DNA of 64,000 nt from Symbiodinium sp. CCMP2592 (lineage: Eukaryota; Sar; Dinophyceae; Suessiales; Symbiodiniaceae). Within the stretch, counting starts at the first letter, position 1. The number at the start of each line of letters is the position of its first letter. The stretch lies in NCBI GenBank assembly GCA_905221615.1, contig CAJNDT010004546.1, forward strand, positions 241,501-305,500, given 5' to 3'. The notes beneath the pieces are model-generated. The model had not been told where the DNA came from, did no database searches, and saw only the letters and a program-made list of their open reading frames with translations. Made by a program: the position numbers and the translations under genes. Shown piece by piece: positions 45,420 to 54,100 of this stretch.

Positions 45420-45453
45420 GGCTGTGCCATATGCCGCTGAGTGGACTGTGTCC
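45420..45453. repeat. TGT hairpin pair 10 (intergenic)
   Basis: GGC-TGT-GCC (45420-45428) and GGAC-TGT-GTCC (45443-45453), 14 nt apart, just past the stop of the kinase-like ORF. With pair 9 it makes four hairpins within 110 bp. Confidence 0.75.
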
Positions 45454-45465
45454 TGCGATTGAAGC

Positions 45466-46700
45466 CTAGTCCATTTCCGCCCAAATGCCCTGCAGCTCAG
45501 TAGCCGGTGTCGAGGGCGCTGGCTCGTTCGAGCTGGCAGCCGGAGGAGGTGGTGGAGGTGGAGGGTGCTCGAGAGCATTCTCCAGCATGAGGTAGCCATC
45601 CTGGTTGCTGTACTTTTGGTACGGCAGGACCTCCGTGTACATGGTCCGGATGTGGCTGCCCATGGTCCTGAGCCTGCAAGATAGGAAGAACCTTGCGTAA
45701 GCAGCAGATTCCTCCCAGCTTCCGGAGTCCAGGGAAGCCCGTTTGGGATCTTCTGGCCCGAAGAGCCCGGATGCATTGGATTTTTGCTGCTTGGAGTAGG
45801 AGAAAACGGCGGTGGCCAGTCGGACGTTGCCGGCTTCATCATACAAGCCGGCTTGCACGGTGATCGAGGGATCGATGGCAGTCTCGTACCAGCTTCCTCC
45901 GGGAAAGGCAGATTCTGGCCATTTGGGTGGAGTGAGGCCAGCGAGATTCTCCCATTCTGCCAGCTCGACGCGAAGGTGCTTGGGGAGTTTCGGGGGCATC
46001 GGGAAACCCGACGCAGTGTCGCGCCAGCACTTGTTGCCCACGATTCTTGGCCCACGACTTCGACGGAGATCGTCTTGCTGAGCCTGTAGTAGTCGCCTCT
46101 GACGGTCCTGGTGGGTCGCTCCATAAGTTCGTGAGGAGGACGATGAAGCATTCCTCCCTGGCCAAGGGCTCCGTAGCCCAAGCTGAGAGGATAGACACTT
46201 TCCCCCGCGGTGCCGCCGAAATCGATCAGGACATAGGTGGGAGGGTCGTAGCGCACCATGATGTTGCCCATGTGGATGTCCGCGTGAACCAGTTGGCTGG
46301 AATGCACTGCGTTGAGGGCAGACCGGATGTCAGCGACGAGATTGACGACATGGTCCGTCGTCATGGAGGGGATATGAGCAGGGTACAGACGTGGCAGTAA
46401 TAGCGTTGGGCCCTGCTGCCAGAAAGCCTCGATGATGGTGTTGATGGGCGGGAATCTCGATAATCTGCTAAACTCTCTTCTGGCCATGTACTCTTCCTGA
46501 GGCCTCGTGACTTTCTTGAGCACAAAGTTTGCAGCACTGGAATTGAAGACCGCGCTGGCGTATCCCTTTGCGATCTTCACGCCTAAGAGCTCTGGTGAGA
46601 TGGCGGAAGTCACTTGGGGGTCAACCGGTCGTCGAAGTCCAGGCATATGGCTCCGACCAAGAGCCTCATGCACTCCATCAGAATATGGAGCTCGATCCAT
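45466..46700 (-). CDS. protein-kinase-like ORF with one frameshift
   Basis: ATG at 46700 (MDRAPYSDGVHEALGRSHMP). Kinase features are a Lys pair in NFVLKKVTRPQEEYMARREF (K62/K63), the catalytic loop LVHADIHMGNIMV (H139, D141, N146) and DFGG (D160). The HADIH loop is like atypical, aminoglycoside-kinase or Bud32-type kinases rather than the usual HRDLK. After about residue 210 (YYRLSKTI) the frame must shift by one base near 46070 to continue as WRDTASGFPMPPKLPKHLRV, ending with a poly-Pro stretch and a stop near 45466. The shift is decay, programmed, or an indel error. Confidence 0.6.
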
Positions 46701-46720
46701 CACAGCGTGAGTGGGAGATA

Positions 46721-46753
46721 TCGTCTGTGACGAATCCGTGCTGCACTGTGTGC
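46721..46753. repeat. TGT hairpin pair 11 (5' of kinase-like ORF)
   Basis: TCGTC-TGT-GACGA (46721-46733) and GCAC-TGT-GTGC (46743-46753), 9 nt apart, about 20 nt upstream of the kinase-like ATG. Confidence 0.8.
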
Positions 46754-46894
46754 TACCTGCCACTGGTAGCTTGAGCCCTGTGACCTAGTTGCAAAGCAGT
46801 GGAGTCAGGAGCAGGAAACAAAAAAAAACGCATGGCAATGAGTTTTGCTCGCTGGTAGCCGGCTCCGCCGACTGTGCCTAGTTCTCGGAAGAGC

Positions 46895-47146
46895 TTACGT
46901 AGCGTCCTGTTCTGGAGCCGCGTCAGTTCGTCGATGTTTAGGAGCTGGCGGTGTTGGAGGACGGGCCTTGCCAGAGGGCAAAGTGCATCGTTCAGCAGTC
47001 TGAGAGCTGGTAGAAGACGCCGAGCAAGGGTCTGTATAGAGTTGCGAGGCCTTGCGCTTGAGAATCTCGTCCAGCTGATGTACCAGATTCAGGAAATGCG
47101 GGACTTGGTCAGGGCCCGGTAGGTCCGCAAACCGTGTGAGATCCAT
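46895..47146 (-). CDS. small hypothetical ORF
   Basis: 83 codons, ATG at 47146 (MDLTRFADLPGPDQVPHFLN). It has a predicted short helix (LVHQLDEILKRKASQL), then a Pro/Ser-rich basic tail. No family recognised. It sits alone between hairpin pairs 11 and 12, like the other modules. Confidence 0.4.
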   Translation of the reverse strand: MDLTRFADLPGPDQVPHFLNLVHQLDEILKRKASQLYTDPCSASSTSSQTAERCTLPSGKARPPTPPAPKHRRTDAAPEQDAT

Positions 47147-47318
47147 AGTGCTAAGGGCTCGAGCCAGGCTGGTACGCTCAGGAAATCAAGTGGAACGAAG
47201 TGATCTGCTCACGACAGGCTCCCTGCGTTTTGCTGCGCAGCTGGAACTTTGTTGAAAGAATCAGCAGCCTTGCTAGTCACGCTGTACGTGAGTGAAGAGT
47301 GCAAGACGGATCAGAACA

Positions 47319-47352
47319 TCAGCTGTGCTGAGGAAGTTAGTGCACTGTGTGC
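47319..47352. repeat. TGT hairpin pair 12 (intergenic)
   Basis: TCAGC-TGT-GCTGA (47319-47331) and GCAC-TGT-GTGC (47342-47352), 10 nt apart, just past the stop of the 264-codon ORF. Confidence 0.8.
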
Positions 47353-47368
47353 TTCCACTAGGCCAAGC

Positions 47369-48163
47369 TCACGGGCGGCCTCGAGCCTTGCGAGCCAGTC
47401 CTCCCGGCGCCTTGCGACCCAGGCGTTCAAAGCCATCATGGGAGTCAAAGAGGGAGGCAAGGAGGGAGAGATAGGGCATGAGGTCAGAGTAGATGGCCAC
47501 CCTGAAGTCAAGGATAACGTGCGTCTTGAGCTTGTTCGGCTTGGCAGAGCAGTGCACTATTTCCTGTGCCAGCTTGGTCTTGTCGGTAGTGATATTGATC
47601 ATGGAGTCCACCACCTTCAGGAGCTTGCCGTACTCCGTCTTGTCCACGTGTTCTGGAGGGTTGCCTTTGGTCAGTTCGTGGAGGAGAACTAGGGAGACCG
47701 CGTTCGAGCATGATCCCTCGGGGTGAGGTTCTCCTTGGCGCAGCTTCTTCAAACCTCCCTGCCAGGATTTCACAGACGCAACTAATGCCTTCGAAAGCTG
47801 ATGGTCTTGAGGTAGTTTGTAAACCAATGATAGCTGGTGCTGCAGCAGGCTCATTTGGTCGTCGTGCACAAGGAAGGCTTTGGTGAGCTCTTCCGGGCTC
47901 AGCGCCTGGATGGCACCAGATTGCGCCCGGGGCTGGGTGCCTTGCCCAAACCCTTGGATCGCACCAGGTCCTTTCTGCCTCGGGACTGATTTGCGGCGAG
48001 GCTGGTCTTGCTGCCTCGGCAGGGCAGCGGCCTTGGCCGCAGGCGAGAGTGACTCGAGTGGAGGCTCTTCAGAAAAATCCATTCCCGATGCGTCCTCATT
48101 GTCTGTGCCGTTTCTGGAGCGTTTGTGCTCCGGACTCTTGACGGCGACAGGGGAAGCGGTCAT
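47369..48163 (-). CDS. LINE ORF1-like basic protein
   Basis: ATG at 48163 (MTASPVAVKSPEHKRSRNGT), about 264 codons. A basic, low-complexity head with NLS-like EHKRSRNG and RRKSVPRQKG is followed by a helical body (AFLVHDDQMSLLQHQLSLVY; VDSMINITTDKTKLAQEIVH). No zinc finger or RNA-recognition motif is evident. Its place beside the EN-RT polyprotein suggests an ORF1 or gag role, but here it lies downstream of ORF2, the reverse of the usual LINE order. Confidence 0.45.
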   Translation of the reverse strand: MTASPVAVKSPEHKRSRNGTDNEDASGMDFSEEPPLESLSPAAKAAALPRQQDQPRRKSVPRQKGPGAIQGFGQGTQPRAQSGAIQALSPEELTKAFLVHDDQMSLLQHQLSLVYKLPQDHQLSKALVASVKSWQGGLKKLRQGEPHPEGSCSNAVSLVLLHELTKGNPPEHVDKTEYGKLLKVVDSMINITTDKTKLAQEIVHCSAKPNKLKTHVILDFRVAIYSDLMPYLSLLASLFDSHDGFERLGRKAPGGLARKARGRP

Positions 48164-48387
48164 GCCGGCCGTGTAGTCGGAGCGGAAGCTATACAAAAAG
48201 AGGGCGAGCTGATTGAGAGGAAAAAGTATTGCGGTATGTGCATATCCGCGTGCGCGCATGACGCACTTGGCCTTGACGTGAGGTGGCCTATGCCAACTTT
48301 CAATTGACTATAGGCTTCTCACGCACGGGCGCCCCGCAGTGCCCTTGAGGACGAAGCTGGGCCGGAATGCATCACCTAGCGATGATG

Positions 48388-51300
48388 CTAGCGAATTCGT
48401 TGCAAGAAAAGCATGTAGACATTCCTGGAGATGGACAGGTTCAAGGCCGCTGAGGCCTTTTCCGGAAGCCTGTAGTCGTCGGAGATCCAAACCTGAGAGG
48501 CGGTATCCGCTGGGTCCTCTGGCCAAAAAGCGCGGTAGTGCCCAGAAGAAAGGGAGTCCCCAAAATGGGCAACTCCTGCTATGACCTGATAGTGACGCTG
48601 AGTGCGAGCATCACTTGAGGTCCATACAGGCACCGTGGTGCGGCCTGACCAAAGACACGGCTGAGTGTTCTTGACTCCATCCTGCCAGCGGCAAATCACA
48701 ATTGCTAGGAGTTCAGGTGACCAAACTAGCGCGCGGGAGAAGATCTGGGACTCCCACAGCCGTAAGCAAGTCGAGAGTGACAGAGGGCCAGGCGGGAGGG
48801 GAAGAAGGAGTGGGCTGACTCCCACATCTGAATCCTCAACCTCGCCATCTGTTCGACCCTGCCACTGGGTTTGTTGAAGGGAGCCGAAAGGCTTGGACTG
48901 CATATGCAGAAGCAGCTCTGAGACATCATGCTGTCTGCCGTCAAGTCGCCAGCCTGAGATGGCATGGCGAAATTCAAACAAGCCAAACAGGTTCAGTAAT
49001 CTGGGGGCTCGCTCGTCGCCTAGATGGGATAGGACGGACTGGAAAGCACCTAGGTCATACCCAAAGCTCGAGATCTGATGCAGAGCCTGGAATAGGGCAT
49101 TAGCGTAACACGAGTTGGACGTGTTAGTCAGAGCGCGTTTGTGCACTCCTTCGGGTCTAATTTCCGCTTGTCCTGAGGACTGCGGATCAGACGCCTGCTT
49201 GTCTGCCGGGGTGTGACGAGCTGTGCTCGACTGATTGGAGGCTGTGCCATTCGACCGTGGCTTAAAGAAGTGGGTCAGTGACCGTTCTTGGGGCTTGGAG
49301 GGGGGAGCAGTAACGGCTTCCTCTGCCTCCGGTTGCCCTCGCAGCCACTGTGTACTCACCTGATAAAGTACGGGGCATTGTTCCGGGTGCAGTCGACGAT
49401 CATAGACCTTGTAGCCGCAGAATGAACACGGGTGTCCCTTGGCAAGGTGAGGCGAGAAACCCTGACATATAGAGACTGCGCGCTTGTGCAGCCTTGACCA
49501 GTCCTTAGGATGCGCCTGACGGAAGTGTGACTTGACTTTAGTGTGATCGAAAGTCCAGAAGTCACACGTGAGGCACCTATGGATCAGGACCCGGGCCTCC
49601 GGCGTCTTTGAGATCACCGCTATTCGATGTTGTGGGAGTTGGGCAATGTCCTGTCGCAGCTGGGACAGGGTCCTTACCTCAGGGTGACTTGAGTGTTTGT
49701 CAGTCACGTTCAGAGTTCGAAGCTTCTGGGGTTCCGGACATGCTCCTGACAACAAGTGGTCACGTAGACCTTTCCATTGATGAAATTTGCGCATGCAAGC
49801 GGCACATTGCGGCATCCCATCCACCGCGTGGAGTTGCCGATCGAAGCTTGATGGCACAAATCGGTCAATGCTGGCTGGATGCACTCTCGACTTGTGTAAG
49901 TGTAACCCGTTTGCTGTCTCGAAGGAGGCATCGCAGAGTGTGCATGCATGTAGGGCTACAGGGTGCTCAACTGTTTCAGGGAGCTGTGACATGAAATGCA
50001 GCTTGTCCCGGATGACTTGCAGGACAGAAGGATCGGTTGTGATATCTGGGCTTCTGGCTGCACGCCGCTCAAGTTTGCGGAGTCGCTTCCTGAGCTTGAC
50101 CTGCATCGCTTGAACTGGGTCCTGTATGCTATAAAGCTGGAAGAGGTCCTTAGTGGTGATGCGGCTGGTGTGTGCTGGCAAGTTCAGCACTGATCGCACC
50201 TTGTAAGCATGCCAACTGCGTAGCTGCTTGGCCGACTCCTCGCTGAGTCCGACGTCTGAGAGGCCTGTAGTCAGTGTGCTCAGGACTGTGCTTTGCCAAA
50301 CCTTAAGTCTCGACATGGTGCTCGCGTGCCGGCGATTGTAGACAAACTGGCGGACTTGATGCAGCTTTTGCTTGGCTTCCCCAATGCGGTAATGTAAGGA
50401 CTGCAGCTCGAAGTGGTTGTAGGAGATCATAACCCCCAGGTACTTGCTACAGGAGACCCACTGGAAGGCGGGGAAAGATTTGTTGGGCCCTATGCGCCAT
50501 CCGCGAACCTGCTCGCCCTTGGAGTTGGTGATCCAGCAGCCATGTTTGTTCATCACGTTTTGAGATTCTCTTCCCGCTAACTTCACTAAGATGACGCACT
50601 TGCTAATGTTGACGCGAAGGCGGTGTTTTCGGACCTCTTCAAGTAGCGCTGCGATGAGAGCATGAATGGCCCTGAGGTCCTTGTCAGAGCGGATAGTCCG
50701 ATGAAGCGTGAGATCATCAGCATAGCCTGTCAGGAATTTCAAGACCTGCTCAGCACCGAATAGGTCAACCAGAGAGCGGAAAAGGTCACCTGTAAGGAAC
50801 GAGAAGAGCGTGGGGGCGAGCTTACATCCTTGTTTAATGCCTGCTGTGGTTTCAACAGAGGTGGAATCTCCCTGCGCGTGAAGAACATAACGAGACCCGT
50901 CATGTAGAGCCTGAACAAGGTGGACTGTGTCCTGATCGGCCCCTTCTCTCTGAAGAAGGTCAATGATCTCTTGGCGAGAGACAGTGTCAAACGCTTGGCT
51001 GAGGTCAAGAGCGAAGGTGAGGCCGCCTACTAAGGCTGGGGCCTGTGTGCCTTGTTGCAAGGCATGTCTCGTGGGGTGAGCCTGTTCTAGCAGGGATCGA
51101 GCCTCTCGCAAGTGATGCACAACGCGTTCTAGCGCGTCTGACAGCCCCCGACCTGGTAGATAAGCGAACTGTGGCATGTGCTTGAGGAACGAAAGTGTCA
51201 GTGGTTGGAGCGCTTCTCTGGCCGCTCCCGCCAGTCCCTTTGCGTCAGGTCTAAGGATGCCCAGGGGTCTCAGGTTTGCGGGTTTGTCAGAGGGCTTGCC

Positions 51301-53238
51301 CGGCTTGGGTATTAAACAGAGATCTGCGTCTACGAGGTCGGATTCTAGTCTGTCCTCGGCCTGCTTGGATGCTACGTGTTCGGAGAGGACCGGTGCAACG
51401 AGATCGCTACACAGCCTCCATACAGCCGCTGGTGCCGCTCCGTCAGGAACAGCTTTGTTCGGTTTGATGGAATGTATGTGAGCTGCTAGTTTGGGTGGCT
51501 CTAAAGCAGGGAAAGCGCCATGCATTGTCCGTAACGGAGGGTGGGCCGCAAAGACCTGATTGGCATAGTCCCTGAGGGCTGCTAGTTCCTGCGCTGGACC
51601 TAGGAGATGTCCTGTGTTGTCCTTTAGCTGAGCTCTGCGCGCGGGCTGCCAAGGCTGCAGCTTTTTGAGGGTCTGGAAGGAGATATGTTGATCACCTTCA
51701 GCTAGACACGCGTCCACCTCCGATATGAAACTCGCAATTCGATCTTTCTTTGCTTGTTTCACAGCCTGGCGATGCGCCACTTGTGCCAGCTCAGCTTCTG
51801 TTTCCGGCGGACGTGGCGTGTTCTGATTAGGAGGCTGTGCCATTGCTTTAGGTAACTCGATCAGCTGTGCTGAGGGAGTGGTATTCGCAGCCCTGTCATG
51901 GGTGCGGGCCCGCCACATGCGACGGGTTTCCGATTCCAGCGGGATCGGTCTTCTTTTAGGAGTTTTTGGGAAAAAGCGTTCTGCACCTTCCAAAAGCAAC
52001 GCATTCCATGCCTTGGGGTCCTGGCAGGTGTCGATTCTGGAAGCGATCCAGTTGTGCAGGGCCTTGGCCGTATCGTCCTCCTCCCTGACTGAGGCTTGTA
52101 GAGCTAGTGAATCATACCGGCGCGTGCTGGGTTTGTGGGACGGGAGCAGCCAGTGGTGTTGGAGGGGTACGTCAGCCTTGAGTGGGTAATGCCCTCCTTT
52201 CTTCCAGCTGCCCAACGGACAGTCCACCCAAGGGGCTGACCGTTTGGCTTTGCCTCCCGCCGTAGATTCTTTGGTTAGAATGAAGTCAATTTGCGACTCC
52301 ACGCCTCCTTGTGAGAAGGTAGCTATATGGTCACATTGCCAGGTGTTAAGGGCAACCAAACGCAGCCTGAGCAGCAGATTGAACAAGTTGGATTCGTCAG
52401 GGCGGTCCTCAGTGGGTGGCTTCACATGCGTTCCCACCAATGGAGGGCTCGGACGCAGGGAGGTGTTAAAATCGCCTGCTACAATAAGGGAGTCCCTCTT
52501 AGGCACCTGCTTGATCACCTTGGACATGACAGATAGTACCTTAGCACGGTCGTCCTTATTGGACTGGATGGTCTTGGCAGAAGACCAAGCGTGTTGGTAC
52601 ACCGCGACAACAACCAGCCGAGTACCTGCAATGTCCGCACGAGCTTCTAAGACTCTACCCGGGCTCCACTCCTTCCAGCGTAAGCTCTTGGGGACGAACT
52701 TGGGAGAGAATAGGATCATGACTCCATCAGCGCGAGTCGTGGATGGAGCTCGCGGTTCTTGCCGAGTGTTTCGCTTCGCTGCTTGTTTAGGCCGGGTGTT
52801 GGGTTTGGTAGACTCCGAGGCTGAGGAGATACAGTACCACCCAGAAACGCTGAATTCACTGGTCTCAGTCCAGTGCGTTTCCTGCAATATGAGGATGTCG
52901 CAGTGATGAGAGGCTTCAGCTGCTAGCCATGTTTTGAGTTCGCCCCATTGCTGTTGGCCTAGGTGGCCCGCGTTCCACGAAAGAACTCGAATGGATCTTT
53001 CCAACCTTCCTGCCCTGCGGGAGGCTGTGCCATATGCAGGGGAGTCAGCAGTCTGTGACTGAAGCTCTCTTCGAGTGGGTGGGGGGCGCACCCCCAGACG
53101 ATCAACCAGGGTAGGTGTCAGAACCTGCCCTCGGTATGGTACGGGCCCGTCACTACGGACTGTCCTTCTACATGCTGTCTTGAACGAATTCTTACGAAGA
53201 GATGCAAAGTTTTGTGAGTGCACTGGCAATTGCGCCAT
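48388..53238 (-). CDS. LINE polyprotein: endonuclease - reverse transcriptase - zinc fingers - USP-like protease
   Basis: 1616 codons, uninterrupted, ATG at 53238. Residues 83-355 are an APE-type endonuclease: VLSWNAGH, LQETHW, VAGDFNT, SQIDFIL and GGHYPL. Residues about 585-1010 are the reverse transcriptase: LDLSQAFD (745), GIKQGCKLAP (800) and GYADD (838-842). Four Cys/His fingers follow: CTLCDASFETANGLHLHKSR (about 1099), CAACMRKFHQWKGLRDHLL (1145), CLTCDFWTFDHTKVKSHFRQ (1222) and CSFCGYKVYDRRLHPEQC (1271). SLTHFFKP (1320-1327) is PIP-box-like. Residues 1368-1616 match the ubiquitin-specific protease (C19) fold, with Cys box NTSNSCYANALFQAL (C1377), QHDVSELL (1436), His box SGHYRAFW (H1567), WISDD (D1588) and terminal VYMLFLQR. 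The catalytic triad is intact, so deubiquitinase or related activity is plausible. Three hairpin sites lie in the linkers before EN, before RT and before USP. Confidence 0.88.
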   Translation of the reverse strand: MAQLPVHSQNFASLRKNSFKTACRRTVRSDGPVPYRGQVLTPTLVDRLGVRPPPTRRELQSQTADSPAYGTASRRAGRLERSIRVLSWNAGHLGQQQWGELKTWLAAEASHHCDILILQETHWTETSEFSVSGWYCISSASESTKPNTRPKQAAKRNTRQEPRAPSTTRADGVMILFSPKFVPKSLRWKEWSPGRVLEARADIAGTRLVVVAVYQHAWSSAKTIQSNKDDRAKVLSVMSKVIKQVPKRDSLIVAGDFNTSLRPSPPLVGTHVKPPTEDRPDESNLFNLLLRLRLVALNTWQCDHIATFSQGGVESQIDFILTKESTAGGKAKRSAPWVDCPLGSWKKGGHYPLKADVPLQHHWLLPSHKPSTRRYDSLALQASVREEDDTAKALHNWIASRIDTCQDPKAWNALLLEGAERFFPKTPKRRPIPLESETRRMWRARTHDRAANTTPSAQLIELPKAMAQPPNQNTPRPPETEAELAQVAHRQAVKQAKKDRIASFISEVDACLAEGDQHISFQTLKKLQPWQPARRAQLKDNTGHLLGPAQELAALRDYANQVFAAHPPLRTMHGAFPALEPPKLAAHIHSIKPNKAVPDGAAPAAVWRLCSDLVAPVLSEHVASKQAEDRLESDLVDADLCLIPKPGKPSDKPANLRPLGILRPDAKGLAGAAREALQPLTLSFLKHMPQFAYLPGRGLSDALERVVHHLREARSLLEQAHPTRHALQQGTQAPALVGGLTFALDLSQAFDTVSRQEIIDLLQREGADQDTVHLVQALHDGSRYVLHAQGDSTSVETTAGIKQGCKLAPTLFSFLTGDLFRSLVDLFGAEQVLKFLTGYADDLTLHRTIRSDKDLRAIHALIAALLEEVRKHRLRVNISKCVILVKLAGRESQNVMNKHGCWITNSKGEQVRGWRIGPNKSFPAFQWVSCSKYLGVMISYNHFELQSLHYRIGEAKQKLHQVRQFVYNRRHASTMSRLKVWQSTVLSTLTTGLSDVGLSEESAKQLRSWHAYKVRSVLNLPAHTSRITTKDLFQLYSIQDPVQAMQVKLRKRLRKLERRAARSPDITTDPSVLQVIRDKLHFMSQLPETVEHPVALHACTLCDASFETANGLHLHKSRVHPASIDRFVPSSFDRQLHAVDGMPQCAACMRKFHQWKGLRDHLLSGACPEPQKLRTLNVTDKHSSHPEVRTLSQLRQDIAQLPQHRIAVISKTPEARVLIHRCLTCDFWTFDHTKVKSHFRQAHPKDWSRLHKRAVSICQGFSPHLAKGHPCSFCGYKVYDRRLHPEQCPVLYQVSTQWLRGQPEAEEAVTAPPSKPQERSLTHFFKPRSNGTASNQSSTARHTPADKQASDPQSSGQAEIRPEGVHKRALTNTSNSCYANALFQALHQISSFGYDLGAFQSVLSHLGDERAPRLLNLFGLFEFRHAISGWRLDGRQHDVSELLLHMQSKPFGSLQQTQWQGRTDGEVEDSDVGVSPLLLPLPPGPLSLSTCLRLWESQIFSRALVWSPELLAIVICRWQDGVKNTQPCLWSGRTTVPVWTSSDARTQRHYQVIAGVAHFGDSLSSGHYRAFWPEDPADTASQVWISDDYRLPEKASAALNLSISRNVYMLFLQRIR
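49217..49248. repeat. TGT hairpin pair 13 (zinc finger/USP linker)
   Basis: CGAGC-TGT-GCTCG (49217-49229) and GGC-TGT-GCC (49240-49248), 10 nt apart. They are coded as SSTAR and NGTAS between the last finger and the USP-like domain. Confidence 0.8.
50922..50932. repeat. single TGT hairpin inside RT
   Basis: GGAC-TGT-GTCC coded as DTV in the RT domain, with no partner within 25 nt. It has the same stem as members of pairs 9 and 10 but may be coincidence. Confidence 0.35.
51833..51873. repeat. TGT hairpin pair 14 (EN/RT linker)
   Basis: GGC-TGT-GCC (51833-51841) and TCAGC-TGT-GCTGA (51861-51873), 19 nt apart, in the linker between endonuclease and RT. Here the coding strand reads MAQPP and SAQLI, a different frame from pair 13. 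Confidence 0.8.
53023..53061. repeat. TGT hairpin pair 15 (array 5' boundary)
   Basis: GGC-TGT-GCC (53023-53031) and CAGTC-TGT-GACTG (53049-53061), 17 nt apart. It lies just upstream of the first endonuclease motif; no further hairpin was seen beyond it. Confidence 0.8.
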
Positions 53239-53529
53239 CCGCTACTTTCGTCAAGAGACAGAAGCCTAATGACTCCCTCCACCGCGCGGAGGTGGAAACC
53301 CTACCGCCTACCCAGTGTTGCAATGTTTTAAACAGAGTCTGGGCCCAGGAATTGGGACCTGGCGGCTCAAAGCAGCTCCTGTGAGAAAAGGGAGAGGACC
53401 ATGGCGTAGAAGGAGGCACAAACCTTTACTGTTCAGAAAAGAGCCCGGTTGGGACCTCTAGCACAGCAGTTGCGCCCCAAGCCTGTTCGAAACCTCTCAT
53501 TCAGCGCGGCCGCTTGAGCACTTGTGGCG

Positions 53530-53581
53530 GCTACAACTACTACTACTACTACTACTACTACTGCTACTACTACTGCTACTG

Positions 53582-53638
<57 letters not shown>

Positions 53639-53825
53639 TTTTCAATTGAACGCTGTGCCACCGGGCTCAGCACATTGCGGGCGATTGCCGCGGTGCACGC
53701 ACTTGGTGTGAAACTGACTCGATTGACCCATATGCTCGAAGAGGCGAGCACCAGCTCCCTTGATGTCGTGCTACCTACCACTACTGCTACTGCTGCTACT
53801 ACTACAACTACTGCTACTACTACTT
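53530..53825 (+). repeat. right flanking repeat, (ACT)n-TTTTCAATTGAACGCTG
   Basis: A long ACT/ACTGCT microsatellite (about 53535-53637) is followed by TATTTTCAATTGAACGCTG, GGCTCAGC, TTGCGGGCG, GTGAAACTG and a second ACTGCT tract (53768-53823). The order and orientation match 37541-37730. Poly-Leu or poly-Tyr frames across it are artefacts. Confidence 0.7.
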
Positions 53826-54100
53826 GCGTGGGGATTTGATCTTGATGATGTTCCTTGTCGCTCACCCCACCGAGCTATGTTGGGTAATGATGTGGTTGCC
53901 CTCTACAGACTCGATCACTTTCTCTCTCTCCCACGTGTCAGCTTCACTCCCTGTGCAGGCAGATCCAGAGCTCGCTTGTTTTGCACCTTCGCGGCCAGCG
54001 ATGGATCGTCGTTTTATTAAACGGATGAGGGGATTTCATACATACATAATAAATACATACATATATAAATCACCACAGACATACATGCACATACACATGC
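53826..54100. other. non-coding
   Basis: Unique sequence ending in a CATA/ACATAC-rich stretch (54035-54095) before the satellite. No gene recognised. Confidence 0.4.

Larger units (their letters stand above)
38048..53061 (-). mobile_element. 15 kb LINE-headed modular ORF array bounded by TGT hairpins
   Basis: All ORFs from 53238 down to 38093 read on the minus strand and are separated by 60-550 bp gaps. Gaps and inter-domain linkers contain paired mini-hairpins with a TGT loop, and the outermost hairpins (38048-38080 and 53023-53061) coincide with the ends of the array. The order is endonuclease-RT-zinc finger-USP polyprotein, ORF1-like protein, small ORF, kinase-like, dioxygenase-like, three related F-box-like ORFs, glycosyltransferase/zinc-finger fusion. 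Whether this is one mobile unit or a LINE beside an unrelated tandem gene array is not decided by the sequence. The shared hairpins and flanking direct repeats favour one unit. Confidence 0.55.

Noticed and set aside
53433..53865. Poly-Val, poly-Ser, poly-Leu and poly-Tyr ORFs
   Set aside because: Six-frame readings of the ACT microsatellite, not proteins.
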